Source of the DNA: Nostoc sp. NMS9
Lineage (GTDB): Bacteria > Cyanobacteriota > Cyanobacteriia > Cyanobacteriales > Nostocaceae
NCBI RefSeq assembly: GCF_017114995.1
Contig: NZ_JABXKL010000003.1
Location: 1 to 64,000 of the forward strand
DNA: 64,000 nucleotides
Direction of reading: 5' to 3'
Shown here: in pieces, positions 7,974-17,436 of the stretch
How positions within the stretch are numbered: position 1 is the first letter of the stretch
Layout: each line of letters begins with the position of its first letter
Notes under the pieces: generated by a model
The model's database searches: none
What the model saw: the letters and a program-made list of their open reading frames with translations, nothing else
Told to the model about the DNA's origin: nothing
Made by a program: the position numbers and the translations under genes

Positions 7974-9824
7974 TTGTTCCGTGGTAATATCAGTCACACA
8001 AAACCGCAAAAAGCCGTGGCTACTGCATTAAAATTTCATCGGGCATCAAGAAGGCGTAAACATTCAACGCATCCTCTCCAGCGTTTGCTTGAGTATGGAC
8101 ACCAATATCGTAAACAAATTTGGCTGGCGACTACTTATTCTATCCTCAATAAATTTTTCGATTTAGCACCACCCGGCTTAATTGGCGTGGCGGTGGATGT
8201 GGTAGTCAAGCAACAGGATTCTATAATTGCACAGTTAGGGGTACGCGATGTCTTTGGACAATTTTTGATTATTTCCTTGCTGACTGTAATCATTTGGATA
8301 CTAGAATCTGTTTTTGAGTACGCCTACGCTCGACTTTGGCGGAATTTGGCTCAGAATATTCAGCATGACTTGCGTTTGGATGCATACAAACATTTGCAAG
8401 AGTTGGAATTGGCTTATTTTGAAGAACGCAGTACTGGCGGTTTAATGTCTATCCTGAGTGATGATATTAACCAATTAGAGCGGTTTTTGGATGGAGGAGC
8501 AAATGATATCATCCAAGTTTCTGCAACTGTTCTAATTATTGGCGCTGCTTTCTTTATTTTGGCTCCTAGTGTAGCGTGGATGGCTTTGTCACCGATGCCA
8601 TTCATCCTCTGGGGTTCTTTTGCTTACCAACGACTACTTGCACCTCGCTATGCTGATGTACGAGAAAAAGTAGGTTTTCTGAATTCGCGGTTGTCAAACA
8701 ATATCAGCGGAATCACTACTATTAAAAGTTTCACTGCCGAAACTTATGAAGCCTCTCGTTTAGAATTAGATAGTGATGCTTATCGCCGCAGTAATAGGAA
8801 GGCAATTACTCTTTCTGCTGCTTTTGTCCCGTTAATTCGGATGCTAATTTTGGTTGGGTTCACGGCATTACTTTTGTATGGCGGGATGGCAGCGGTTTCT
8901 GGAGAAATGTCTGTAGGTACTTACAGCGTATTAGTGTTTTTAATCCAGCGATTGCTGTGGCCTTTAACTAGATTAGGCGAGACATTTGACCAATATCAAA
9001 GGGCAATGGCTTCTACTAATCGAGTTATGAATTTATTGGATACCCCTATCGCTATTCATACAGGTGATGTGGCGTTACCTGTGGATGAAGTACGTGGTGA
9101 AGTTAAATTTAACAATGTTTATTTTGCCTATAAAGATAGATTTCCAGTAATTAAAAATCTGTCTTTGGATATTCCGGCGGGGAAAACCATTGCAATTGTC
9201 GGTTCAACTGGTTCTGGTAAAAGCACTTTAGTCAAACTTTTGTTGCGGTTGTACGAAGTGCAAGCTGGAAGCATTACTCTCGATGGTATTGATTTGCAAA
9301 GTTTGAATTTGCAAGATTTGCGTCGTTGCATTGGTTTGGTGAGTCAGGATGTCTTTCTATTTCATGGCACTGTAGCTGAGAATATTGCTTATGGCAGCTT
9401 TGAGACTACAGAGCAAGAAATCATCAGGGCGGCGAAGGTAGGCGAGGCGCACGAATTTATTATTGAATTGCCCGAAGGTTATGAGACAATTGTGGGGGAA
9501 AGAGGACAAAAGTTATCTGGTGGACAAAGACAACGGATTGCGATCGCACGTGCAGTCTTAAAGAATCCGCCCATTCTGATTTTAGACGAGGCGACCTCGG
9601 CGGTGGATAATGAGACAGAAGCAGCAATCCAGCGATCGCTAGAACGGATTACAGTAGATAGAACTACAATTGCGATCGCTCATCGTCTTTCCACTATCCG
9701 CAATGCGGATTGCATTTATGTCATGGAACATGGGAAATTAGTAGAGTCGGGAACCCACGAGCAATTGCTGGAGAAAGACGGTATTTATTCCGGCCTCTGG
9801 CGTGTACAGTCAGGTTTGAGATAA
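7974..9824 (+). CDS. ABC transporter, fused permease and ATPase (exporter type)
   Basis: 616 residues. An N-terminal membrane domain of six predicted helices (about 50-340) precedes a C-terminal ATPase with Walker [11 protein letters not shown]-loop SQDVFLFHG, signature [15 protein letters not shown], Walker [13 protein letters not shown] and H-loop AIAHRLSTI. This is the half-transporter layout of lipid, peptide or drug exporters working as homodimers. Substrate cannot be read. No ATG lies near the start: TTG at 7974 gives the longest frame and GTG at 8016 is an alternative. HIP1 octamers lie in the ATPase part. Confidence 0.92.
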   Translation: MFRGNISHTKPQKAVATALKFHRASRRRKHSTHPLQRLLEYGHQYRKQIWLATTYSILNKFFDLAPPGLIGVAVDVVVKQQDSIIAQLGVRDVFGQFLIISLLTVIIWILESVFEYAYARLWRNLAQNIQHDLRLDAYKHLQELELAYFEERSTGGLMSILSDDINQLERFLDGGANDIIQVSATVLIIGAAFFILAPSVAWMALSPMPFILWGSFAYQRLLAPRYADVREKVGFLNSRLSNNISGITTIKSFTAETYEASRLELDSDAYRRSNRKAITLSAAFVPLIRMLILVGFTALLLYGGMAAVSGEMSVGTYSVLVFLIQRLLWPLTRLGETFDQYQRAMASTNRVMNLLDTPIAIHTGDVALPVDEVRGEVKFNNVYFAYKDRFPVIKNLSLDIPAGKTIAIVGSTGSGKSTLVKLLLRLYEVQAGSITLDGIDLQSLNLQDLRRCIGLVSQDVFLFHGTVAENIAYGSFETTEQEIIRAAKVGEAHEFIIELPEGYETIVGERGQKLSGGQRQRIAIARAVLKNPPILILDEATSAVDNETEAAIQRSLERITVDRTTIAIAHRLSTIRNADCIYVMEHGKLVESGTHEQLLEKDGIYSGLWRVQSGLR

Positions 9825-9862
9825 GTTTCACCTATTGTCTGTGTCTTCATTACGAATTATTT

Positions 9863-10291
9863 ATGTTTTTTGGTAATAGTCAACCAGAATCAGGTGATAC
9901 TAAGTGGCGTCGCCAGTTGGATAAGTTTGTCAAAGCAAATCAGCAAGAATTGGCGGCGCTGTTTTGGGGATTATGGTTAGCAAATGGTGACAGTCAAGGT
10001 ACTGTTGGAATTGATTTGCAACCAACGCCGCATTTTGTTTATTGTCCGAAAGAGCAGATAGAGAATTTAAATATTAAGGTTGAGAATCGGCTTCAGGAAA
10101 TTTTGGGAATTGTTGAGAATCATCAGCCGGATGTGGAAGTTGTGATGATTGGGATTGGGAAGGGGGAAATTAAGTTAATTCAGTTTGCACCGGAACCAGC
10201 ACCACCGATTTGTTTTGAGGAAGTTGGGAAGGATGTGGATGGATTATTAGATGTGTTGGAACAACGGATGAGTGAGCAGATAGAAGGTTAA
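9863..10291 (+). CDS. Conserved cyanobacterial protein of unknown function
   Basis: 142 residues from ATG at 9863 (the frame is open upstream, but that part overlaps the ABC exporter gene in another frame). Begins MFFGNSQPESGDTKWRRQLD, has a helical first third (NQQELAALFWGLWLAN), a beta-rich middle and an acidic end. No signal peptide, membrane helix or catalytic motif is visible. It starts 38 bases after the exporter on the same strand, so co-transcription is plausible. I do not recognise a named family. Confidence 0.75.
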   Translation: MFFGNSQPESGDTKWRRQLDKFVKANQQELAALFWGLWLANGDSQGTVGIDLQPTPHFVYCPKEQIENLNIKVENRLQEILGIVENHQPDVEVVMIGIGKGEIKLIQFAPEPAPPICFEEVGKDVDGLLDVLEQRMSEQIEG

Positions 10292-10396
10292 GTAGCCACA
10301 TTTGTGATTTTGGCTCTATGCTTGAATCTGGAGTAAGCATTTTTAAGGAAACTGTTTAGTCTTTTTGATTTAGATTATTAGGTAATTAAAGCAGTA

Positions 10397-10636
10397 ATGG
10401 TTCTTAGCGCTCCTTTATACACTACAAACTTTGGTGCTGCATATGTAGGTGACTCACTTGAATTACTGGATTATCTTGATTCAGACTCAATTGATCTAGT
10501 GATGACTTCGCCACCATTTGCATTACAACGTGAGAAGAGTTATGGAAATGTTGATCAAGAAGCTTATGTAAATTGGCTTTTCGCCTTCTGTGCTTGCACC
10601 AAACGGTACTTTCTGAGAATCTCTTTATTTAGATGA
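10397..10636 (+). pseudogene. 5' remnant of a DNA (cytosine-N4 / adenine-N6) methyltransferase
   Basis: The first ~62 residues read as the start of a beta-class DNA methyltransferase: GDSLELLDYLDSDSIDLVMTSPPFA carries catalytic motif IV (TSPPF) just after the start, followed by DQEAYVNWL. Real enzymes continue for 200-350 more residues. Here the frame runs out after 79 residues because, from about 10585-10600, the DNA is the antisense of the neighbouring restriction gene. It therefore has motif IV but no SAM-binding motif I and cannot be active. It is one half of the restriction-modification scar. Confidence 0.75.
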
Positions 10637-11208
10637 TGATGAGTAGTAATGCCTGCATTTTTGTTAAGTAAGCGATTTACTGTTTTTAATTCATACTCAT
10701 TACCGTCAGCATCCATTGCATCATTTCCTTCACGTCCGGGAGATATACGTAACCCTAAAAGAATCAATACTTGTAAGACCTTACCACCATTATCTTGAAA
10801 AATATCAGTAATTCCATATTCATTTGCAAGCAGCTGCATTTCTCTGACGCCATCAAAGGCAGATTGTAAACGCTCCAGATTTGATTGGCGTTCATTTTCT
10901 GTAGTAATTGGCTCTTCAACTGGTTCTACAAGAGAGGGAGAAACTGGTGCAACTATGAGCGTAGTTATGGGATCTGTATGCTCATTGGGTTGTTCAATAT
11001 TCATTAGATAAGAGACTGACACATTGATCGCATCAGCGATGTCTAAAATAACTTCAAACGATGGTGATCTCTCACCACGCTCTAAGAAGCTAATGTGTTC
11101 AGTAGTCTTACTTATAACTTCTGCTAACTGTTCTTGTGTAATACCCATCTGTTGTCGAAGTTCACGTACTCTATTACCAAAAAGTTGTCGAGCTGCTTCA
11201 TGATCCAT
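10564..11208 (-). pseudogene. 3'-truncated restriction endonuclease with N-terminal XRE helix-turn-helix
   Basis: Residues 1-65 from ATG at 11208 form an XRE/Cro helix-turn-helix (RVRELRQQMGITQEQLAEV, then HISFLERGERSPS). Residues about 120-200 look like the start of a type II endonuclease with a PD-(D/E)xK centre, GNDAMDADGNEYELKTVN, and then HHHLNKEILRKYR. The end LVQAQKAKSQFT is the complement of the methyltransferase remnant, so the 3' half is missing. An upstream ATG at 11223 exists but lies inside a large palindrome. The gene faces the methyltransferase remnant. The helix-turn-helix could still bind DNA if expressed. Confidence 0.65.
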
Positions 11209-11214
11209 AAAACT

Positions 11215-11263
11215 CCATATCATTCTAAAGACAAACTTTCAGTTCGTCTTCAGAATGATATGG
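11215..11263. promoter_or_regulatory. Large palindrome at the 5' end of the XRE-endonuclease gene, possible operator
   Basis: Arms 11215-11232 and 11246-11263 are inverted repeats, 17 of 18 matching, around a 13-base loop; the outer 12 (CCATATCATTCT / AGAATGATATGG) are perfect. It sits immediately upstream of the helix-turn-helix start at 11208. Self-regulating restriction operons commonly bind such symmetric sites, so an operator is my inference. A hairpin in the leader or a mobile element end is also possible. Confidence 0.5.
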
Positions 11264-11560
11264 TGGTAGTGTAAAATCAGTACACGCACTACGAGTGCGG
11301 GTTTATAAAAGATAGTCACCAAGACTAACTGATTTTTCTGCCTTGGATATGAGAACAATTAAATACCGCGACAAAGAACATTATGAACAACTCGCCAACA
11401 AGTAAGGGAGTTAGGATCATTCGTAATGACGCTCTCTTACGAGACGCTCCGCGTAGCTTACTTCTCTGTAAGAGTACGGAGACTCGCTAACACTACGCTA
11501 ACGTAATTCGTAATTATTACACGATAGTAGGGTGGGCATTTTAATGCCCACCCTACTTGC
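11264..11560. other. Intergenic spacer with dispersed repeat
   Basis: About 300 bases without a convincing gene. It holds a small hairpin CGCACTACGAGTGCG near 11285, a 19-codon ATG frame at 11349 with no visible homology, and at about 11430-11510 the cyanobacterial repeat with CTTACGAGACGCTCCGCGT and GTAAGAGTACGGAG, part of which recurs near 22.4 kb. Confidence 0.5.
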
Positions 11561-13030
11561 CTAAACTAACGCTGGTGTATTTGCACGCTTTACTTGAGGT
11601 GTTGCAACCATCAGCATTCCGGCTGGTGCAGCTAAAGTTAACCCACGGCGCACAGGACGCACGGGACGTTTATTCACTAGCGAAACTTGAAATTCTGACA
11701 AAACAGTTGCCAAGACAATTTTCATTTCATACTGAGCAAATGCCATTCCAATACAGCGACGATTACCGCCACCAAAGGGTAAATATTCATAAGGTGAATA
11801 TTGTCTTTCTAAAAAGCGTTCTGGTTTGAACTGCTTGGATTGTGGATAAACTTCTTCTCGATGATGCGCTAAATAAATACTGGGGACTATTACCATTCCC
11901 TCTCGCAGTTCGTAGCCCATAATTGTAATTGGAGTCTTCACTATCCGCGGGAAAGCAGTCATGACAATTGGGTAAATTCGCAGTGTTTCTTGGTAAACTG
12001 CTGTTAAATAGGGCAATTTAGCTACACTACTTAAATCGGTGTTAACTCCAAGGGTGTTGAGTTCCTGTAACAACTTCTCACGCACCTCTGGTAAACGATC
12101 AATCCAGTAAAAAGCCCATGTCAATGCCGAAGCGGTAGTTTCATGTCCTGCAACTAGCAGTGTCATTAACTCGTCGTGTAATTCTTCATCTGACATCCCT
12201 TGACCATCGTCGTAACGAGCAGCCATCATCAAACTTAGGATATCTTGGCGATTTTGATCGAGTTCAGCCCGACGTTCTCGAAGCAAAGCATAAATAAGTT
12301 GATCAATTTTTTGCCGTTGTTGCAGAACCCAGCCCCAAGGACTCCACGCACCGAAATCTTTTTGCATGAACTGGAAAAAGAAGGCGCTGGACATTATGGG
12401 CGAAGTGATAAAGTCTAGTAAGTCACTTAGCGATCGCCTCAGTTCCTCAAACAGTTCTCCATCATTCAAACCAAATACAACCCGCAGAATAACACGCAAG
12501 GTGATTTCTTGCATCGACTCACGGATCTTAAAAGGCTTGCCAATTTGCCATTCATTAGTCACCTGTCGGGTTATTTCCCGAATTTCCTCACCATAAGCCC
12601 GCATTCTTTCACCATGAAAGGGAGGAGCTAATAATTGCCGTTGGCGCTGGTGGCGATCGCCATCCGCTAACATAAAGGAGCGATCGCCAAGCAAAAATTT
12701 TAGTCCTATGTTCCCCCTCCCAACGTCAAAATGCCTAGAATCAGCAGTAAAAATCTGCTCAAGCGCTTGGGGTTGACTAAAATACACAAGATGGTTATCA
12801 GAGCTACTACTCCTGATCGTGAAAGTGTCACCGTAGATTTTGGCAAAATCATCCACATATTTCACTGGCTGAGTAATAAACTTGATCATCCGCAGCCAGC
12901 GCGGCATTTGAGGCCCATCAGGCAAATTGTAAGTTGTTGTCATAGAACTTTGTGGAGTTGATGGCTTCTGAATTTTATTGTTACGACTTTTCATGTTACT
13001 TAGGGTTACAGAAAGCGCTATATTCATCAT
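11561..13030 (-). CDS. Cytochrome P450, CYP110-like
   Basis: Up to 489 residues (ATG at 13030; internal ATG codons at 12994 and 12943 are alternative starts, and the conserved part begins at LPDGPQMPRWLRM). The I-helix motif AGHETTAS, the K-helix ETLR, the PERF region (KPERFLE) and the heme-cysteine loop FGGGNRRCIG are all intact. A soluble heme monooxygenase. Similar cyanobacterial CYP110 enzymes hydroxylate fatty acids or related lipids, but the substrate here is not readable. It is divergent from the ParA gene, with a 148-base spacer containing tandem repeats. Confidence 0.92.
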   Translation of the reverse strand: MMNIALSVTLSNMKSRNNKIQKPSTPQSSMTTTYNLPDGPQMPRWLRMIKFITQPVKYVDDFAKIYGDTFTIRSSSSDNHLVYFSQPQALEQIFTADSRHFDVGRGNIGLKFLLGDRSFMLADGDRHQRQRQLLAPPFHGERMRAYGEEIREITRQVTNEWQIGKPFKIRESMQEITLRVILRVVFGLNDGELFEELRRSLSDLLDFITSPIMSSAFFFQFMQKDFGAWSPWGWVLQQRQKIDQLIYALLRERRAELDQNRQDILSLMMAARYDDGQGMSDEELHDELMTLLVAGHETTASALTWAFYWIDRLPEVREKLLQELNTLGVNTDLSSVAKLPYLTAVYQETLRIYPIVMTAFPRIVKTPITIMGYELREGMVIVPSIYLAHHREEVYPQSKQFKPERFLERQYSPYEYLPFGGGNRRCIGMAFAQYEMKIVLATVLSEFQVSLVNKRPVRPVRRGLTLAAPAGMLMVATPQVKRANTPALV

Positions 13031-13178
13031 TGGGGACTAGAGACTGGAAACTGAAAACTGAAAAAGAAGACAAAGAGGAAATAACAACTCTTGTACAGAC
13101 GCGATTAATCGCGTCTCTCCTAACTCAGCACTCAGCACTCCTAACTCAGCACTCAAAAGGCAGCATCGGAAGCAAGCA

Positions 13179-13811
13179 GTGCCAAAAATCATCGCTATTC
13201 TCAACGGTAAAGGAGGAGTCGGTAAAACGACTACCGCAGTCAATCTGGCTGCAAACTTTGCGAATAAAAAAAAGGTGCTGCTGATTGATGCAGATATTCA
13301 AGGTTCTGCCAGTTGGTGGTTTGGGCGCAGTCAGCAGGGAATGGGATTTGATTTATCTCAAGAAACCGATCCCACACTTTTAAGTGATTTAGCAAAGATA
13401 ACAGGTTACGATTTAGTAGTGGTGGATACGCCTCCCGCCCTGCGCTCTGAAGCATTAGTGGCGGTAGTTGCGATCGCAGATTATCTAGTTTTGCCGACAC
13501 CCCCAGCCGCAATGGATTTAGCAATCCTCGTGGAAACAGTCAAGGAAGCCGTCATCCCCGTGGGAACTCCCCATCGGGTATTGCTCACCAAAGTCGATAC
13601 GCGCAGTCTGGGGGAAGCACAAGAAGCAAAAAACACTCTGACTCGCTTAGGTATTCCTACTTGTAATACCTTCATCCGTGCCTATAAAGCTCATGAACGA
13701 GCAGCACTTGAAGGTGTAGCGATTACTCAATGGCGAGGAGGAAATGCACGGGAGGCGGAATTAGACTACCGCCGTGCAGCTGATGAATTACAGCGTGATT
13801 GGAGAAAATAA
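13179..13811 (+). CDS. mcdA: ParA-family ATPase, probable carboxysome-positioning protein McdA
   Basis: 210 residues from GTG at 13179. It is a minimal ParA/MinD ATPase: deviant Walker [12 protein letters not shown] at 9-19 with both lysines (K11, K16), Walker A' [14 protein letters not shown], and switch II/Walker [12 protein letters not shown]. No N-terminal DNA-binding extension. It is followed two bases after its stop by a coiled-coil protein and lies 3.2 kb from ccmK3-ccmK4. McdA is the ParA ATPase that spaces carboxysomes over the nucleoid; its type 2 form keeps the signature lysine. Assignment is from context and size; an ordinary plasmid-type ParA is the alternative. Confidence 0.6.
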   Translation: MPKIIAILNGKGGVGKTTTAVNLAANFANKKKVLLIDADIQGSASWWFGRSQQGMGFDLSQETDPTLLSDLAKITGYDLVVVDTPPALRSEALVAVVAIADYLVLPTPPAAMDLAILVETVKEAVIPVGTPHRVLLTKVDTRSLGEAQEAKNTLTRLGIPTCNTFIRAYKAHERAALEGVAITQWRGGNAREAELDYRRAADELQRDWRK

Positions 13812-13813
13812 TA

Positions 13814-14443
13814 ATGGCTAGGAAACAAAGTCTCTCTGACTTACTACAAGAAGAGGCGCAAAAATTTACACCCTCAGAAGGTGAATCTGCGATCGAAGTT
13901 ACAGCCGAAAAAATTGTTGAAGAACAAGCTTCATCTGATGAAGAATCCTCAGCAGAAACACTTGAGCCAACTTCTACTAAGCGCACAAGTCCCACTAAAG
14001 CTGATTTAGAAGCAACTGTCAAAGAATTGACAAGTAATCTAGAAACAAGCCACAAAAAAGAAGTATCTCTTGGACAAGAAATTACTGATTTGCAATCAAA
14101 ATTATCTAAACAAAAAACATTTGTATCAGAACACAAAACATTACTAGAACAGCTAACAAAAGAACTTGATGAAACCAAAAAAACAGCATTGCAACTTGCA
14201 GAAGCAAATTCCCAGCTGATAGAAGAAATTAATTCTTTAAAAAAAGAAGCAGAACAAAAAGCAGAAGAGAAATCTAAACTTGTTGTCAAAGAAACTAGCG
14301 CGATCAAACCAGTAAAAGACCACTACAATCCACTTAACTACAAAAAATCACATCGGTCATCGGAAACACTCGCTCAAAATCAACCTCAAAATCAACCAAA
14401 TGAGTATCCCGATAGTTCTAATGAAATGTGGTTACTTGACTAG
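13814..14443 (+). CDS. mcdB: Coiled-coil partner of the ParA ATPase, probable McdB
   Basis: 209 residues from ATG at 13814 (an in-frame ATG at 13799 overlaps the ParA gene). The composition is strongly biased to Glu, Lys, Ser, Thr and Gln. There is a disordered acidic N-terminal third, a long coiled coil at about 60-165 (ADLEATVKELTSNLE.. to ..NSLKKEAEQKAEEKS), a Gln/Asn/Pro-rich tail and a terminus ending EMWLLD, with Trp four residues from the end. McdB proteins are described as disordered, Gln-rich, and with an invariant C-terminal tryptophan. Together with the tight operon behind a ParA ATPase this supports McdB, an adaptor that links carboxysomes to McdA. Sequence similarity itself is not checked. 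Confidence 0.55.
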   Translation: MARKQSLSDLLQEEAQKFTPSEGESAIEVTAEKIVEEQASSDEESSAETLEPTSTKRTSPTKADLEATVKELTSNLETSHKKEVSLGQEITDLQSKLSKQKTFVSEHKTLLEQLTKELDETKKTALQLAEANSQLIEEINSLKKEAEQKAEEKSKLVVKETSAIKPVKDHYNPLNYKKSHRSSETLAQNQPQNQPNEYPDSSNEMWLLD

Positions 14444-14952
14444 CGCTCTTTTATTACTCTCGTCAGATTAAATTTGAAACCCTATTTTGGCGTTAGTCCG
14501 CGCAGGCGGACGAGAGTTTATGTAGCCGTGATTTCTAATCGCTTGGATTATTCTCTCTCCAGAGTCATAGAAGAGCGCTAGAGTCAGTTAATCAGTCAGA
14601 TAATCTATGGCACTACTTAATTCATCTGTCGTTCCCGCAGTGCCATTTCTGACCGAACAATTTTAGATTTTGGATTAAAATGAAAATCTGAAATCTAAAA
14701 TAAAGGGTTAGCTTGCCTCTCCATTCATGCAGAAAAAAAGAAAAAAAGTCGTTGTTCAAGCCTCTTCTTTAAAGAAGAGGTTAATCTAAAATCGCAAATC
14801 CAAAATCCAAAATCGAGTGACCTAGACAATCTTCCTTCAAAAGTCTTAACTATTGGGTTAATAGCAGGATTTTGCTCATGTTAAATTAAAAAATGAATAT
14901 GCTCAGGTGCTATCTTTAAGGCTTCAAATTATTCAACTGATACAATTAGGGG
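14444..14952. other. Intergenic spacer with inverted repeat and 7-bp repeats
   Basis: No gene supported. CTAGCGCTCTT at 14440-14450 and AAGAGCGCTAG at 14571-14581 are exact inverted repeats enclosing about 120 bases that also hold a GTCCGCGCAGGCGGAC hairpin near 14495. Further on there are degenerate AAAATCC/ATTTTGG-type tandem repeats (about 14660-14820). Confidence 0.5.
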
Positions 14953-15570
14953 ATGTCCAGAGCGACTATCAGCAGTGGGGTTGATGAAGACAATGAATAC
15001 AACCACAATAAACTCACTCTAGAAGAGTATCTTGCCTATGATAACGGCACAGACACCCAGTACGAACTTGTGGATGGAGAGTTGGTCGAAATGCCGCCGG
15101 AAACTGATAGAAATAACTTAATTTCTCTTTATCTACTGTCGGAATTTCTTAAGTTTGTGCCGATTCAACTCATTCGCCACAAAGATACAGAACTCGTGGT
15201 GATAGGCAACCGGACTCGTGTGCGACTGCTAGATTTGATGATTTTGACGCAAGAGTTATTAGCGGCTCTAGCAGGTGGGCGAGCTACGATTACCCCAGAT
15301 ATGCCTTCCCCAATAATGGTGGTTGAGGTTGTCTCTGCTGGGAAGGTGAATGAGGATAGAGACTACCGTTATAAGCGTTCTGAATATGCCGCACGGGGTA
15401 TCCCTGAATACTGGATTGTTGACGCTGATAAAGATCGAGTTACCTTGCTGACTCTGGTAGATGGGCTGTATGAAGAAACTACGTTTCAGGGAAAAGACCT
15501 AATCAGGTCTGTAACTTTTTCAACGCTGGATTTGACCGCAGCCCAAGTATTGGCAGCCGGACAGGTCTAA
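14953..15570 (+). CDS. Uma2 family endonuclease-like protein
   Basis: 205 residues. The pattern LTLEEYLAYDNGTDTQYELVDGELV, then PSPIMVVEVVS, DYRYKRSEYAARGIPEYWIVD, is the Uma2 (DUF820) family, a PD-(D/E)xK nuclease-like fold present in dozens of copies in Nostoc genomes. The conserved Glu of MVVEVVS and the Lys-Tyr helix are present. Biological role unknown. Monocistronic, downstream of the ParA/coiled-coil pair. A second member lies at 39.1 kb. Confidence 0.88.
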   Translation: MSRATISSGVDEDNEYNHNKLTLEEYLAYDNGTDTQYELVDGELVEMPPETDRNNLISLYLLSEFLKFVPIQLIRHKDTELVVIGNRTRVRLLDLMILTQELLAALAGGRATITPDMPSPIMVVEVVSAGKVNEDRDYRYKRSEYAARGIPEYWIVDADKDRVTLLTLVDGLYEETTFQGKDLIRSVTFSTLDLTAAQVLAAGQV

Positions 15571-15816
15571 TATTTGACTTTTCCCCCTTAAATCTGGAAA
15601 CGCCAGATAATAATAGCAGCTTATGTAGCCAAGGCTTAGGTTATATCTACGTTCGTAGTGAGCGATTCATCGCTCAAAACAAGGATTATCAGGACTAAAG
15701 TCTTTACCCAACGGGAAAGTTAGTCGCTCATGGGGGAAACCCCCATCGCCCTTGGCGTCTCCCCTTGGGAGAAGACTGCGCTAACTCACTACAAACTTTA
15801 ATTTCTTTACGCCTAG
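15571..15816. repeat. Spacer between convergent genes with dispersed repeat motifs
   Basis: About 250 bases between the Uma2 gene and the hydrolase, which face each other. It holds GTTCGTAGTGAGCGATTCATC-like and GGGGGAAACCCCC sequences (the second near 15733) found as small repeats in Nostoc. No coding signal. Confidence 0.4.
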
Positions 15817-16716
15817 CTACTTAATGTGTTCACCACAAAAGTTTAAAATATTCTGGGCAGTTATTTGTGGTTGTTCCAGGTGTGGGAGATGACCACAATC
15901 TTGAATCCAAGTGAGAGTACTATGTGGAATTGCCCTTTTAAATTTCATGGCATCCCCAGTACCCAAAATTTTATCGGAATCGCCCCACAAAATTAGCGTT
16001 GGTTGCACAATTTGTGATAAATTCTCAATTCTAAAAGCACTGTAACCACCACTTTTAGTGAAAGAAATCACAGCTTGATGCCAACTCGGCATTTGTAAAT
16101 GTAATGCTCCACAAGATAACGCATCGATAGAGGCAAGAGTTTGATTTTTATATCCAATGCGAGAAACGCGATCGCGCACTTTCATATTACTCAAAAACTG
16201 AGTTGCTAAATAATCTAATGGGGGAAACATGAATTTACTCAATCGCGAACCACCCGCTAACCCCGCACTATCAATTAACACCAGCTTTTCTACCACTTCC
16301 GGGTAAGCCAACGTAAAATCAATCGCCGTCGCACCCCCCATCGAAGCACCTACCAAAATTACAGGTTGGTTAATTAGGCTTTTCCAGAAATAATAAAGAT
16401 GGGTTTTAATCGCAGTTGGGCTATAGGCAATTCCTGAAAGTCTATCTGTAAATCCAAAACCCAACAAATCCACTGCCCAAGTTTGATTATCTTCAGAAAG
16501 TAGTGGCAAAAGCCGCCGAAATTCTAATACAGAACTGTCAAAGCCGTGAATTAATAAAATAGGAGTCCTACCACACCCTTGCTTGACATAGGTGGTGGTA
16601 ACTGGTTGATTAGTTAAAGGAGTAGTGATCGCAGTTGTTTGAATACTCCGAGCTAGTGCGATCGAAGTAGGTTCTGTGAGTTGCTCAACTGCCGTAGGAA
16701 GAAAATTCGGAAACAT
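15817..16716 (-). CDS. Alpha/beta hydrolase
   Basis: 299 residues with the complete alpha/beta-hydrolase triad: oxyanion HGFDSS near 57, nucleophile elbow GASMGG with S125, acid in LILWGDSDKILG near 244, and His in DCGHLPHLEQP near 275. No signal peptide. Typical of esterases and haloperoxidase-like hydrolases; substrate unknown. Monocistronic, divergent from ccmK3. Confidence 0.9.
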   Translation of the reverse strand: MFPNFLPTAVEQLTEPTSIALARSIQTTAITTPLTNQPVTTTYVKQGCGRTPILLIHGFDSSVLEFRRLLPLLSEDNQTWAVDLLGFGFTDRLSGIAYSPTAIKTHLYYFWKSLINQPVILVGASMGGATAIDFTLAYPEVVEKLVLIDSAGLAGGSRLSKFMFPPLDYLATQFLSNMKVRDRVSRIGYKNQTLASIDALSCGALHLQMPSWHQAVISFTKSGGYSAFRIENLSQIVQPTLILWGDSDKILGTGDAMKFKRAIPHSTLTWIQDCGHLPHLEQPQITAQNILNFCGEHIK

Positions 16717-17043
16717 AAATTTCAGTTTATCGTACTAGCTTGTCTCCACGCATAACTGATTTTGTTAAACAGTAAAGTTACACAACCTAAGATGTTGAGG
16801 TATTATTTGTAATATATATATAAAACATAAGCCAAGGGCTATCAAAATATTTTAACTCCCAACAGACGCGATTAATCATGTACAAGACAGACGCGATTAA
16901 TCACGTACAGGACAGACGCAATTAATCGCGTCTCTACTCTCCCAAAAAATATGGCATCAAAGAAAGTTTTCCAAAATGTCAAAATGGGGACTAAAGCCAC
17001 GTACAATTAAAATCGCTTATCCCTTAATTCAGGAGCTAATGCC
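16717..17043. repeat. Spacer upstream of ccmK3 with 25-bp tandem repeats
   Basis: A unit of 25 bases beginning ACAGACGCGATTAATCA occurs twice and partly a third time at about 16862-16937, the last copy closing into the palindromic ATTAATCGCGTCTC form. This is a tandem version of the dispersed AGACGCGATTAATCGCGTCT hairpin seen near 2868 and 13100. The rest must hold the divergent promoters of the hydrolase and ccmK3; none is identified. Confidence 0.6.
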
Positions 17044-17355
17044 ATGCCAATGGCGGTTGGCGTAATTGAAACTTTAGGTTTTCCGAGTGTCTTAGCAGCA
17101 GCAGATGCAATGGTCAAGGCTGCCGCAGTCACAATTGTGTATTATGGTCAAGCGGAAAGTGCTCGCTTGTTAGTCGCTGTCCGGGGACACGTTTCTGAAG
17201 TAAATAGAGCTGTTGAAGCCGGAATCGTAGCGGGAGAGGAAGTAAAAGTTGGTACAGTAATTACCTACTACATCGTTCCTAATCCCCCGGAAAATGTGGA
17301 AACCATATTACCAATCCATTTCACTGAGGAATCAGAACCTTTCCGTATGTTCTAA
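17044..17355 (+). CDS. ccmK3: Carboxysome shell protein CcmK3
   Basis: 103 residues, one bacterial microcompartment (BMC) domain: [42 protein letters not shown], then VHEV-type helix VNRAVEAGIVAGEEV. The pore loop at 36-39 reads QAES rather than the KIGS/RVGS of standard CcmK proteins, as expected for CcmK3. In other cyanobacteria CcmK3 cannot form its own hexamers and joins CcmK4 in mixed ones, tuning shell permeability. It is directly followed by ccmK4 (81-base gap), the usual satellite locus outside the main ccm operon. Confidence 0.88.
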   Translation: MPMAVGVIETLGFPSVLAAADAMVKAAAVTIVYYGQAESARLLVAVRGHVSEVNRAVEAGIVAGEEVKVGTVITYYIVPNPPENVETILPIHFTEESEPFRMF

Positions 17356-17436
17356 GCAATTTTGCTATCAAAATCTGTAGCGAAGCTTCGTACAATTAAC
17401 TTGTAACCCCCAGTTTATTCATACAGGAGATTAATA

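Noticed and set aside
11349..11405. 19-codon ATG frame as a small gene
   Set aside because: No Shine-Dalgarno, no homology recognised, and it lies in a repeat-bearing spacer.
13100..13160. Repeat before the ParA gene as parS centromere sites
   Set aside because: It is the dispersed AGACGCGATTAATCGCGTCT hairpin plus ACTCAGC tandem repeats found elsewhere in the window.
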